From Oscillospiraceae bacterium (GTDB lineage Bacteria; Bacillota; Clostridia; Oscillospirales; Ruminococcaceae), in contig JAGASH010000002.1 in NCBI GenBank assembly GCA_017847835.1, forward strand, positions 62,001 to 126,000: 64,000 nt of DNA. The letters are read 5' to 3'. The position numbers were made by a program, and so were the translations under genes. The notes below the pieces were generated by a model. The model did not search any database, was not told the origin of the DNA, and was given only the letters and a program-made list of their open reading frames with translations. Positions 16,964-24,554 of this stretch are shown piece by piece. How positions within the stretch are numbered: position 1 is the first letter of the stretch; the number at the start of each line of letters is the position of its first letter.

Positions 16964-18367
16964 ATGGCTAAATTGAAAATAACGGAAACCGTTCTCCGCG
17001 ACGCTCACCAGAGCCTTCTCGCAACGAGAATGTCCATCGACGAAATGCGCCCGATTTTGTCCGAAATGGACAAGGTTGGCTTCTACTCGGCTGAATGCTG
17101 GGGCGGTGCAACGTTCGATTCCTGCATTCGCTTCCTCAACGAGGACCCGTGGGAGCGTCTGAGAACTATCAGAAAGGAAATGCCCAATACCAAGCTGCAG
17201 ATGCTGTTCAGAGGACAGAATATGCTGGGTTATCGTCACTATGCGGACGATTTGGTTGAGTATTTCGTTCAGAAGTCTATTGCAAACGGTATCGATATCA
17301 TCAGAATTTTCGACGCGCTCAACGATATCAGAAACCTCGAAACAGCTATCAAGGCTGCAAAGAAGGAGCAGGGACACGCACAGGTTGCGATTTCCTACAC
17401 CACCGGTGAGGTTTTCACTCACGAGTATTATGTAAACTACGCAAAGCAGATTGAGAGCGCAGGCGCTGACTCGCTCTGCATTAAGGATATGGCGGCGCTG
17501 CTCACTCCTTACGAGGCTGAGAGCCTTGTAAAGGACCTCAAAGCTGCTGTTAAAATTCCTGTTCAGCTTCACACTCACTACACATCGGGACTTGCTTCGA
17601 TGTGCATTATCAAGGCTGTTGAAGCGGGTGTTGACGCGGTTGATACGGCTATGTCGCCGCTCGCGCTCGGCACTTCTCACGCTCCAACCGAGTCGGTTGT
17701 TGCAACATTCCAGGGCACTGAGTATGACACGGGACTTGATTTGATTAAGCTCAACGAAATCCGCGAGTATTTTATGGGACTTCGCAAGAAGTACATCGAC
17801 AGCGGTCTGCTTGACCCGTCTATGCTTGCGACAAACACAAAGGCTCTGATTTATCAGGTGCCCGGCGGAATGCTCTCCAACCTGCTTTCTCAGCTCAAGC
17901 AGGCGGGCAAGGCTGACCAGCTCGAAGAGGTTCTCAAGGAAGTTCCGCGTGTTCGTAAGGACAGCGGTTTCCCGCCCCTCGTTACTCCGACATCTCAGAT
18001 TGTCGGCACACAGGCTGTGTTCAACGTAATTATGGGCGAGCGCTACAAGACCGTTACCAAGGAGTTCAAGGGAATGGTTAAGGGCGAATACGGCAGAACT
18101 CCCGTGGAAATCGACCCCGAGTTCCGCAAGAAGATTATCGGCGACGAAGAGCCGATTACCTGCCGTCCCGCAGACCAGCTCGCGCCCGAGTTTGACGCAA
18201 TGAAGGAAGAGGCAAAGGAATGGATTGACGGTTCTTCCGTTGAGGACGTCCTCACCTATGCAATGTTCCCGAAGGTTGCTCCGAAGTTTTTCGAGAACCG
18301 CCGCGACAAGCAGCTCGGTATCGACGCAGCTCACGCAGACAAGCAGAACAAGGTTCACCCTGTATAA
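16964..18367 (+). CDS. oadA: Oxaloacetate decarboxylase alpha / transcarboxylase 5S subunit
   Basis: A 467-residue enzyme that moves carboxyl between oxaloacetate/pyruvate and biotin. The TIM-barrel metal site is complete: Asp in ETVLRDAHQSLLATR, the carbamylated Lys region SLCIKDMAALLTPYE, and His-x-His in LHTHYTSG. The conserved C-terminal PYC_OADA domain follows, but no biotin domain is fused; the carrier is the separate upstream gene. No membrane beta subunit (OadB) follows; a terminator does. The module therefore resembles a soluble transcarboxylase. The symbol names the family, not a proven reaction. Confidence 0.88.
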   Translation: MAKLKITETVLRDAHQSLLATRMSIDEMRPILSEMDKVGFYSAECWGGATFDSCIRFLNEDPWERLRTIRKEMPNTKLQMLFRGQNMLGYRHYADDLVEYFVQKSIANGIDIIRIFDALNDIRNLETAIKAAKKEQGHAQVAISYTTGEVFTHEYYVNYAKQIESAGADSLCIKDMAALLTPYEAESLVKDLKAAVKIPVQLHTHYTSGLASMCIIKAVEAGVDAVDTAMSPLALGTSHAPTESVVATFQGTEYDTGLDLIKLNEIREYFMGLRKKYIDSGLLDPSMLATNTKALIYQVPGGMLSNLLSQLKQAGKADQLEEVLKEVPRVRKDSGFPPLVTPTSQIVGTQAVFNVIMGERYKTVTKEFKGMVKGEYGRTPVEIDPEFRKKIIGDEEPITCRPADQLAPEFDAMKEEAKEWIDGSSVEDVLTYAMFPKVAPKFFENRRDKQLGIDAAHADKQNKVHPV

Positions 18368-18374
18368 TAAAAAG

Positions 18375-18402
18375 AAATCCCTGTCGCTCGACGGGGATTT
18401 TC
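18375..18402 (+). terminator. Terminator of the carboxylase operon
   Basis: AAATCCCTGTCG pairs with CGACGGGGATTT, followed by TCTTAT. The loop is very short. Confidence 0.75.
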
Positions 18403-18879
18403 TTATACATATATAATATATAGCTTGGATAACGCTCGTTAGAATATTCTTCTGATATCGTTTACAAAAAAATACATCAAAAATTCGTTGTTTTGCACAA
18501 ATCAAAGGTTACAAATCGGTAACATTTAAGTCGATTTTTTGTAATTTTTTTAATTTACAAATAAAATTATGAAAAATGTGGCTTTGTTGTGCGATTTGTG
18601 ATGAAAATGTGTTACATATGATTTGTTAAGTAATAAAGTAAAAAATGTGGCAAAATAAACAAGTTTTGCCCGCGGGAGGCGGTTTCAAAGGCTTTTTTGA
18701 AAAAAAATTGAAAAAACCACTTGCAAAAAGTAAAAAAATATGTTAAACTTACTAATGTAATCGAGAGGCAATAAAATATGTGGATTGTTGCAAACTCGAT
18801 TGAGATTTATCCGTACCGCAAAGTTTCGGAATTTGTTCCGAACATCGGTCGGAACCATTTATTTTAGGAGGAAAAACCA
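18403..18879 (+). other. AT-rich leader region upstream of the sugar-binding protein gene
   Basis: About 480 bases without a credible gene. The first 350 bases are strongly AT rich with an inverted repeat GTTAC-6-GTAAC (18508-18523) and a similar TGTTACATATG near 18610. A promoter follows at 18721-18749, then a leader of about 120 nt with CGATCGGAACC-type short repeats and AGGAGG before the ATG at 18880. The repeats could be regulator sites; no known operator is recognised. Confidence 0.5.
18721..18749 (+). promoter_or_regulatory. Promoter of the sugar ABC transporter operon
   Basis: TTGCAA (18721-18726), 17 nt, TAAACT (18744-18749). The -35 is preceded by ACCAC. Confidence 0.6.
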
Positions 18880-20301
18880 ATGAAGAAAAGAATTTTGGCA
18901 GCGCTCGTAGCGTCTGCTGCTGTTCTCTCGCTCGCTGGCTGCAACAAGGGTGGCTCCAGCAGCAGCAACTCAACCACCAGCTCTTCCGGCAACACTTCTA
19001 CCGACGCAAGCACCAGCAGCACTACAAGCGAACCCACTGTTGACGCTTATGCTGAGGCTCAGAAGGCTGGTACCGGCGTATTCGATACCGCTGGTGAAGG
19101 TAAGGTATTCAACATCTGGTGCTGGAACGGCGACTTCAAGAAGTACGTAGAGAATTCCGGCTACAAGGTTCCCGATGGAATCACCATCAAGTGGAACGAA
19201 ATCCCCAACGAGGGCGGCGCTTACCAGAAGCAGCTCGACGCAGCTCTTCTTAAGCAGGCTGACGCTCCCGCTGATGAGAAGATTGATATCTTCCTCGCAG
19301 AGGCTGACTACATCCTGAAGTACTCCAACGCTAAGGTTACTCAGGACGTTAAGAAGCTCGGCGTTGAGCAGTGGGCTACCGGTTATGACTATACTTACAA
19401 GGCAGCTACCAGTGCTGACGGCGTTCTGAAGGGCGTTTCTTGGCAGTGCAACCCGTCTGCATTCATTTACAGACGTTCCATCGCTAGGGATGTTCTCGGT
19501 ACTGACGATCCCGATAAGGTTCAGGAAGCTATCGCTACATGGGATAAGCTCGACGAAGTAGCTCAGAAGGCTAAGGACAAGGGCTACATCATGTTCGCTT
19601 CTCCTCTGGAGACCTACAGAACCTTCGCTAACAACTCCAAGGTTTCTTATGTAAACAATGGCAAGTTCGCTACTCACGATGCATTCAACCAGTGGCTCGA
19701 CCAGGCTAAGAAGTACGTTGACAACGGCTGGTCCCTCACTTATGACCTCTGGGCTGCTGAGAAGGCTGCACAGATGGACGTTGACGGCAAGATGATGGCT
19801 TGCATCGGCCCGGCTTGGTACTTCAACTTCTGCATGGGTACTGCACAGGATAAGACCCCTGGCGACTGGGCAATCTGCAAGGGCCCGCAGGCTCACTTCT
19901 GGGGCGGTACTTGGCTCCTCGCTGCTGAGGGCTCCGATAACCCCAAGATGATTGCTGACCTTATGAACGCATTCACCGCTAACGAGCAGATTATGGAATA
20001 CATCCTCAAGGATGCTAACGAGTTCCCGAACAACAAGAACGTTGTTAAGAAGTATGCTGAAGATCCTAACTTCGGTCTTGCATTCCTCGGCGGTCAGAAC
20101 CACATCAAGGTTCTCGGCGACATGACTGACGATATCGTTTGGGATACCGCTCTCCACACTGTTTACGACCAGACCTTCAACGAGGATCTTCCCAACAACA
20201 TGCTCACCTACCTCAACGGCACTAAGTCCAAGGAAGACGCTATGAAGGCATTCTATGACAAGCTTGATGACGTTACCGGCGGTTCTATCGCTCACGACTA
20301 A
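18880..20301 (+). CDS. Extracellular solute-binding protein, sugar ABC transporter (lipoprotein)
   Basis: A 473-residue lipoprotein with signal and lipobox (SLAGC, Cys near residue 21), a Ser/Thr/Gly-rich linker (about 22-55) and a family 1 solute-binding fold. It contains many aromatic residues (VFNIWCWNGDFKKYV, GPAWYFNFCMG, AHFWGGTWLLAAEG), as expected for an oligosaccharide binder of the CUT1 group. Codon choice is strongly biased (AAG, GCT, GTT), suggesting very high expression. The sugar is not predictable from sequence. A hairpin separates it from the permease genes. Confidence 0.9.
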   Translation: MKKRILAALVASAAVLSLAGCNKGGSSSSNSTTSSSGNTSTDASTSSTTSEPTVDAYAEAQKAGTGVFDTAGEGKVFNIWCWNGDFKKYVENSGYKVPDGITIKWNEIPNEGGAYQKQLDAALLKQADAPADEKIDIFLAEADYILKYSNAKVTQDVKKLGVEQWATGYDYTYKAATSADGVLKGVSWQCNPSAFIYRRSIARDVLGTDDPDKVQEAIATWDKLDEVAQKAKDKGYIMFASPLETYRTFANNSKVSYVNNGKFATHDAFNQWLDQAKKYVDNGWSLTYDLWAAEKAAQMDVDGKMMACIGPAWYFNFCMGTAQDKTPGDWAICKGPQAHFWGGTWLLAAEGSDNPKMIADLMNAFTANEQIMEYILKDANEFPNNKNVVKKYAEDPNFGLAFLGGQNHIKVLGDMTDDIVWDTALHTVYDQTFNEDLPNNMLTYLNGTKSKEDAMKAFYDKLDDVTGGSIAHD

Positions 20302-20332
20302 TTCAAAGCTTAGTTGAATAGCAATTGACCTT

Positions 20333-20366
20333 AAAGAGGTGAGGCGGCTCGCTTCACCTCTTTATT
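20333..20366 (+). terminator. Intra-operon terminator/attenuator after the binding-protein gene
   Basis: AAAGAGGTGA pairs with TCACCTCTTT (GU/short inner stem GGC-GGCTC-GCT), followed by ATTGTTC. No clear promoter is seen between it and the permease gene at 20427. Partial readthrough would give more binding protein than permease. Confidence 0.75.
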
Positions 20367-20426
20367 GTTCATATACGCTGTTCTCGGTTTGGTATAGCAA
20401 GAAAATTTTGGAAAGAGGTAAGCGCA

Positions 20427-21371
20427 ATGAACAAAAAGCATAAATCTATAAGTTATGCAAAATGGGGATATATCTTTATTATCCCGTTCTTCGTTGTTTA
20501 TATCATTTTCTCATTGATACCTACTTTATCCACGTTCTATTACAGCTTTTTTAATAAGGGTTTCGATCCGGTTTCATTTGAAGAATATGAAAAATTTGTC
20601 GGTTTTGACAATTACGTAAAACTGCTGAGCTTTGAGGGCGGTACAAACCGTTTCTTCAGCTATTTTGGCAATACAATGATTATGTGGGTACTTGGCGCTG
20701 TTCCTCAGCTCCTGTTCTCGCTTTTGCTGGCTGTAATTTTCACTTCTGCTAGATTGAGAATTAAGGGCCAGAGATTTTTCAAGACAGTAATCTATATGCC
20801 GAACCTCATCATGGCGGCTTCTTATGCATTGCTGTTTATCGGTTTGTTCAGTGATGTCGGACCTATCAATGTGCTTATTAAGGCAATTTCGGGAGATACT
20901 TTCCGTTTCCTTGCAGACCCGTGGGGCGCAAGAGGCGTAATTGCTTTCGTAAACTTTATTATGTGGTTCGGTAACACGACAATTCTCCTTATGGCAGGTA
21001 TTATGGGTATCGACCAAAGCTTGTTTGAAGCGGCTCAAATCGACGGCGCTTCGGGAATGCAGGTATTCACTAAGATTACCCTTCCGCTTTTGATGCCTAT
21101 TCTTGTATATGTTGCGATTACTTCACTTATCGGCGGTCTGCAGATGTTCGACGTTCCGCAGATTATGAGAGTTTCGGATACACCGACTCAGGATACGACC
21201 ACTATGATAATGTGGCTGAACAACCTGATTACAGGTGCAAGCCGACAGTATGGTATGGGCGGCGCAATGTCTGTTCTTATCTTTGCTGTTACCGGTGGTC
21301 TTAGCTTCCTTGTATTCAAGACAATGGTTACAAGCCCCGATAAGGTTAAGTCCAAGAAAAAGGCTAAGTAA
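20427..21371 (+). CDS. Sugar ABC transporter permease (MsmF/UgpA/MalF type)
   Basis: A 314-residue inner membrane protein with six hydrophobic segments and the EAA loop EAAQIDGASGMQVFTKITLP, which contacts the ATPase. It starts with AGAGGTAAGCGCA before the ATG. It pairs with the second permease 12 bp downstream. No ATPase gene is present here; in CUT1 systems of Firmicutes a shared MsmK/MsiK-type ATPase is often encoded elsewhere. Confidence 0.92.
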   Translation: MNKKHKSISYAKWGYIFIIPFFVVYIIFSLIPTLSTFYYSFFNKGFDPVSFEEYEKFVGFDNYVKLLSFEGGTNRFFSYFGNTMIMWVLGAVPQLLFSLLLAVIFTSARLRIKGQRFFKTVIYMPNLIMAASYALLFIGLFSDVGPINVLIKAISGDTFRFLADPWGARGVIAFVNFIMWFGNTTILLMAGIMGIDQSLFEAAQIDGASGMQVFTKITLPLLMPILVYVAITSLIGGLQMFDVPQIMRVSDTPTQDTTTMIMWLNNLITGASRQYGMGGAMSVLIFAVTGGLSFLVFKTMVTSPDKVKSKKKAK

Positions 21372-21383
21372 GGAGGAAGACGA

Positions 21384-22301
21384 ATGGATACAAATTACTA
21401 CAATAAAACTGGCGAAACCAAAAGCCAGCGTGCTCAAATCACGACTGCAAGAGTATTCTCTTACATCTTCCTCGGCCTTGTCACAGTTCTTGCATTGTTC
21501 CCGATTTTGATTCTGGTTATCAACACAACTAGAGACAGATTTGCTTTGCAGGGTACTTTCTCCCTCATTCCCGGAACTTCTTTCGGTGAGAATATGTCTC
21601 ACACCATTTACGGTGATAACGACCCCAACTCTCTGTTTAACACAACTCAGGTTCCGATTCTCAGAGGTATGTTGAACAGCTTGATTGTTGCAGGTTCTTC
21701 GTGCCTTTTGACTACATATTTCTCGGCTATGACCGCATACGGAATTCATGTTTATGACTTTAAGGGCAAGAAATTTGCGTTTAACTTCATTCTCATCATC
21801 ATGATGATTCCTACTCAGGTATCTTCTGTCGGTTTCGTAAGCTTGGTTGAGAATATGAAGTTGATGAACACCTACGCTCCGCTCATCATTCCTGCGATTG
21901 CAGCTCCCGCAGTATTCTTCTATATGAAGCAATACCTCGAAAGCTCCTTCCCGCTCGAAGTTGTTGAGGCTGCTCGTGTTGATGGCTGCAACGAGTTCAG
22001 GACGTTTAATATGATTGCTTTGCCGATGATGAAACCGGCGATAGCGGTTCAGTTAATCTTTGCGTTCGTTGCTTCGTGGAACAACTTCTTCACTCCTTCG
22101 CTGATTTTGAGAACCGAAGATGACCTCAAGACAGTCCCGATTCTTATTCAGAAGCTCAGTAGCTCTGTTTTGTCGGGTGGTGCTGACTGGGGACAGGTTT
22201 ATATGACAATTTTCCTGTCGATTATTCCTGTTGTAATTATTTACTTCTTCGTTTCCAAGAACATCGTTGAAGGCGTTGCACTTGGTGCAGTTAAGGGTTA
22301 A
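21384..22301 (+). CDS. Sugar ABC transporter permease (MsmG/UgpE/MalG type)
   Basis: A 305-residue inner membrane protein with six hydrophobic segments and the EAA loop EVVEAARVDGCNEFRTFNMI. AAGGAGGAAGACGA precedes the ATG. It forms the heterodimeric channel with the upstream permease. The operon ends at the strong terminator 22316-22348. Confidence 0.92.
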   Translation: MDTNYYNKTGETKSQRAQITTARVFSYIFLGLVTVLALFPILILVINTTRDRFALQGTFSLIPGTSFGENMSHTIYGDNDPNSLFNTTQVPILRGMLNSLIVAGSSCLLTTYFSAMTAYGIHVYDFKGKKFAFNFILIIMMIPTQVSSVGFVSLVENMKLMNTYAPLIIPAIAAPAVFFYMKQYLESSFPLEVVEAARVDGCNEFRTFNMIALPMMKPAIAVQLIFAFVASWNNFFTPSLILRTEDDLKTVPILIQKLSSSVLSGGADWGQVYMTIFLSIIPVVIIYFFVSKNIVEGVALGAVKG

Positions 22302-22315
22302 TTCCTTTACAAATC

Positions 22316-22348
22316 GAATTCCCTCCGTTCATTCGGAGGGAATTTTTT
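22316..22348 (+). terminator. Terminator of the sugar ABC operon
   Basis: GAATTCCCTCCG pairs with CGGAGGGAATTT, followed by TTTTG. Confidence 0.88.
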
Positions 22349-22349
22349 G

Positions 22350-22378
22350 TTGACAAATTCAAGCGAGTATGTTATAAT
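22350..22378 (+). promoter_or_regulatory. Promoter of the zinc-ribbon protein genes
   Basis: TTGACA (22350-22355), 17 nt, TATAAT (22373-22378), 38 nt before the first ATG. It directly abuts the preceding terminator. Confidence 0.82.
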
Positions 22379-22416
22379 AAATACAGCAAACTTTATAATT
22401 TTTTGGAGGTAATATT

Positions 22417-22812
22417 ATGTTTTGTAAATCTTGTGGAAAAGAAATCAACGACCAGGCTGTTGTATGCCCTTACTGCGGAGTGCAGACGGGCGTTGTACAG
22501 CAAATCCCTCAGCAGCCTACTTATGGTGCGCAGCAGAATTATGCTGCACCCCAGCAAAATCCTTATGTAAACCAGTACCCGCAGACCGAGCCCGATGAAA
22601 CAAATGTCGGAATAGTTGTTTTGTCGGTTTTGTTCCCAATTGTCGGAATTATTCTCGGAGCTGTCAATATCAGCAACGGCAAGAAAAAATCGGGCAAGGC
22701 TTACTTGACGGCGGGAATTATTGCAGTCGCAGTAGAAGTAGTAATCGGCATTATTCTTGGAATTGTCATTGCGTCAAATCCTGATTTAAGAATTGCTTGG
22801 AGCTTGATATAA
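22417..22812 (+). CDS. Zinc-ribbon membrane protein, copy 1
   Basis: A 131-residue protein with an N-terminal zinc ribbon (MFCKSCGKEINDQAVVCPYC), a Gln/Pro/Tyr-rich linker (about 28-62) and two hydrophobic segments (about 66-85 and 98-122). This zinc-ribbon plus membrane-segment layout is common in Clostridia, but the function is unknown. TTGGAGG precedes the ATG. Two full paralogs and one broken one follow in the same orientation. Confidence 0.85.
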   Translation: MFCKSCGKEINDQAVVCPYCGVQTGVVQQIPQQPTYGAQQNYAAPQQNPYVNQYPQTEPDETNVGIVVLSVLFPIVGIILGAVNISNGKKKSGKAYLTAGIIAVAVEVVIGIILGIVIASNPDLRIAWSLI

Positions 22813-22890
22813 GCATTACATATTGTAATAATTCCTGTTGATATTACAAATCGGCGTTTATGCGCAGTGGTTTTTTGATTTGGAGGAGCA

Positions 22891-23208
22891 ATGTTTTGCA
22901 GAACTTGCGGTAAAGAGATACTTGACAATTCGGTAGTTTGTCTGAACTGCGGGTGTTTGACCGGAGCTGCGCAGCCAATATATCAGGAAATAATTCCCAA
23001 TCGTCCTGATAAGGTTGAAGCTGTAAAGGTATTGCTGTCGCTGTTTATATCGGTTGTTGGAATAGTGCTGGGGGTAATTGACCTGAAAAACGGCAGAAAG
23101 TCCGGCAGAGTCTATTTAATAATCGGAATTATAAAAACCATAATTGAAATTATACTAAGTGTAATATTTATATGGTTTGTATTGTTTTTTCCATTTCTTA
23201 TTATGTAA
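22891..23208 (+). CDS. Zinc-ribbon membrane protein, copy 2 (short linker)
   Basis: A 105-residue paralog of the previous gene: MFCRTCGKEILDNSVVCLNC, then a short linker and two hydrophobic segments. The Pro/Gln linker is nearly absent. The second Cys pair is CLNC. TTTGGAGGAGCA provides the ribosome site. It is more AT rich than copy 1. Function unknown. Confidence 0.8.
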   Translation: MFCRTCGKEILDNSVVCLNCGCLTGAAQPIYQEIIPNRPDKVEAVKVLLSLFISVVGIVLGVIDLKNGRKSGRVYLIIGIIKTIIEIILSVIFIWFVLFFPFLIM

Positions 23209-23224
23209 TTTCTGAGGTGGAGCT

Positions 23225-23707
23225 ATGTTTTGCAGAACTTGCGGTAAAGAGATTATTGACGAGGCTGTGATTTGCCCGTACTGCGGGTGCTTGACGGGAG
23301 TGCCGCAGCAGCCGCCGATGGGACAGTTGTATGTTAAACAAAAAGTTGACCCAAACAACGAGCCTTACAATCCCTATGCGAACCCCCCAATGACCGACCA
23401 GAACGGAAATCCGGTTACTTTTGACCGTTACGGCAACCCCAACAATCCATATATGGACCGCTACGGACATCACAATACCACGCCGATAAATCAGCAGAAT
23501 ACGAGCTCTGAGCCCGACGAGGTGAATGCGGGGTTAGTTGTGCTGTCGGTGTTTTTCCCGATTGTCGGCATCGTTCTCGGTATCACAAATCAAAACTGCG
23601 GCAAGCATAAATCCGCCAAAGCGTACATCACCGCGGCTGTAATTTCGTGGGTTGGTTGGTTTTTCATTATGTTTATGTTTGGGATTTTTGCAGCCTTTTT
23701 TGGGTAA
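23225..23707 (+). CDS. Zinc-ribbon membrane protein, copy 3 (long Asn/Pro/Tyr linker)
   Basis: A 160-residue paralog: MFCRTCGKEIIDEAVICPYC at the N terminus, an Asn/Pro/Tyr-rich linker (about 35-97) with repeats such as QNGNPVTFDRYGNPNNPYMD, then two hydrophobic segments. AGGTGGAGCT precedes the ATG 16 bp after copy 2. The linker differs in length among the three copies, so it is probably a flexible spacer. Function unknown. Confidence 0.82.
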   Translation: MFCRTCGKEIIDEAVICPYCGCLTGVPQQPPMGQLYVKQKVDPNNEPYNPYANPPMTDQNGNPVTFDRYGNPNNPYMDRYGHHNTTPINQQNTSSEPDEVNAGLVVLSVFFPIVGIVLGITNQNCGKHKSAKAYITAAVISWVGWFFIMFMFGIFAAFFG

Positions 23708-23710
23708 CGT

Positions 23711-24039
23711 TGAATTTTGAACAAAAAGCATATCCCACTAGCGCGCCTAACAACCCCGATATGGCCGACCGAAACGAAAACCCGATTTCGTTTGAGCAAA
23801 ATGGCAACCCCAACACAACGCCCATTGTCCAGCAGAATATGAGCTCCCAGCCCGACAAGGTGAAAACGGTTTTGGTTATGCTGTCAGTGGTGTTACCGCC
23901 TGCGGGGTTTATTCTCGGAATTATACATAAAGATGTTGGCAAGGTAAAATTAGGCAAAACTTACACAAAAATCGCGGCGATTACTATGATAGTTATTATT
24001 TTGAATTTATTGTTTATGTGTATTGTTGACAAATTGTAA
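23711..24039 (+). pseudogene. Zinc-ribbon membrane protein, copy 4, lacking the zinc ribbon
   Basis: Downstream of copy 3 the frame encodes the linker (NENPISFEQNGNPNTTPIVQ) and two hydrophobic segments of the same family, but there is no MFCxxCGKEI ribbon and no ribosome site. The open frame extends left only by running into copy 3 in another frame. It looks like a 5'-deleted paralog, perhaps from unequal recombination between the tandem copies. A TTG at 23711 could in principle start a short protein. Confidence 0.65.
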
Positions 24040-24068
24040 ATTCCATCGGAAATATTTCAAATTGTAAG

Positions 24069-24103
24069 AAAATCGGGCTGTCTTGAGCAGTCCGATTTTG
24101 TTT
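24069..24103 (+). terminator. Terminator of the zinc-ribbon cluster
   Basis: AAAATCGGGCTG pairs with CAGTCCGATTTT, followed by GTTTATT. Confidence 0.82.
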
Positions 24104-24111
24104 ATTCGGCA

Positions 24112-24146
24112 AAAAAAGGCGACTTCCTCACGGAAACCGCCTTTTG
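24112..24146 (-). terminator. Terminator of the left rubredoxin copy
   Basis: On the minus strand AAAAGGCG pairs with CGCCTTTT, followed by a run of T. Confidence 0.75.
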
Positions 24147-24160
24147 CTATTCAGTAAAGC

Positions 24161-24316
24161 TTAAACAACCTCAAATGCGTCCTTGCCAAGACCGCAAACG
24201 GGGCAAGCCCAGTCATCGGGAATGTCTTCCCACTTAGTTCCGGGAGCGATTCCGCTGTCGGGGTCACCCTTCGCAGGGTCATAAACATAGCCGCAGGGGC
24301 AAACGTGCTTTTCCAT
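24161..24316 (-). CDS. Rubredoxin, left copy (probably displaced from its promoter)
   Basis: A 51-residue rubredoxin: [20 protein letters not shown] and, near the end, [16 protein letters not shown]. It is an electron carrier with a single iron bound by four Cys, typical in anaerobes as partner of rubrerythrin. The first Cys pair is CPC, one residue shorter than the usual CxxC; the second is CPVC. It differs from the right copy by one residue (Glu2 versus Asp2). TTAGGAGGATATGACA is a good ribosome site, but upstream there is only a rubrerythrin fragment and mobile-element DNA, so expression is doubtful. Confidence 0.9.
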   Translation of the reverse strand: MEKHVCPCGYVYDPAKGDPDSGIAPGTKWEDIPDDWACPVCGLGKDAFEVV

Positions 24317-24334
24317 TGTCATATCCTCCTAAAA

Positions 24335-24391
24335 TTACTTGAAGTAACGGTTGAGGAGTCCCTCGAAAGCCTTGCCGTGACGAGCCTCGTC
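24335..24391 (-). pseudogene. 3' remnant of rubrerythrin
   Basis: Minus-strand codons [18 protein letters not shown] plus stop match the last 18 residues of the intact rubrerythrin at 33268-33813. Similarity stops at 24391, where the mobile element begins. This is the stump of the original gene after insertion. Confidence 0.92.
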
Positions 24392-24486
24392 GCTTCCACT
24401 CTCTTGATGTTTTACGCTTCGGGTAATGTACAAAAGCCGCTAAAGCCTTTGTTTAAGCCACATCTTTGATACATCTTTTCACAATT

Positions 24487-24538
24487 CTTGTAAATCATTT
24501 AACAAGTTTGTAACTAGTTTTTACAACTTTATTACAAC
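24487..24538. repeat. Arm-site-like repeats near the left end
   Basis: CTTGTAAA (24487-24494, reverse of TTTACAAG), TTTACAAC (24520-24527) and ATTACAAC (24531-24538), just upstream of the integrase gene. The same motif recurs at 32957-33031 near the right end. Probable integrase or excisionase binding sites. Confidence 0.55.
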
Positions 24539-24554
24539 TTTGAGGTGATTTTCA

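Larger units (their letters stand above)
24109..24391. repeat. Left copy of the ~283-bp flanking direct repeat (attL side)
   Basis: Matches 33041-33324 in the same orientation. It contains a terminator, a complete rubredoxin gene and the last 19 codons (including stop) of rubrerythrin. The last 32 bases (24360-24391) are identical to 33293-33324, and identity stops abruptly at 24391/33324. In the rubredoxin coding part I count only three base differences. Confidence 0.9.

Noticed and set aside
16946-18505. 519-codon minus-strand frame antisense to oadA
   Set aside because: oadA has complete catalytic motifs; the antisense product resembles nothing and reads through the terminator.
18970-20295. 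441-codon minus-strand frame antisense to the sugar-binding protein
   Set aside because: Val/Leu/Ser-rich shadow of a highly biased gene; no ribosome site.
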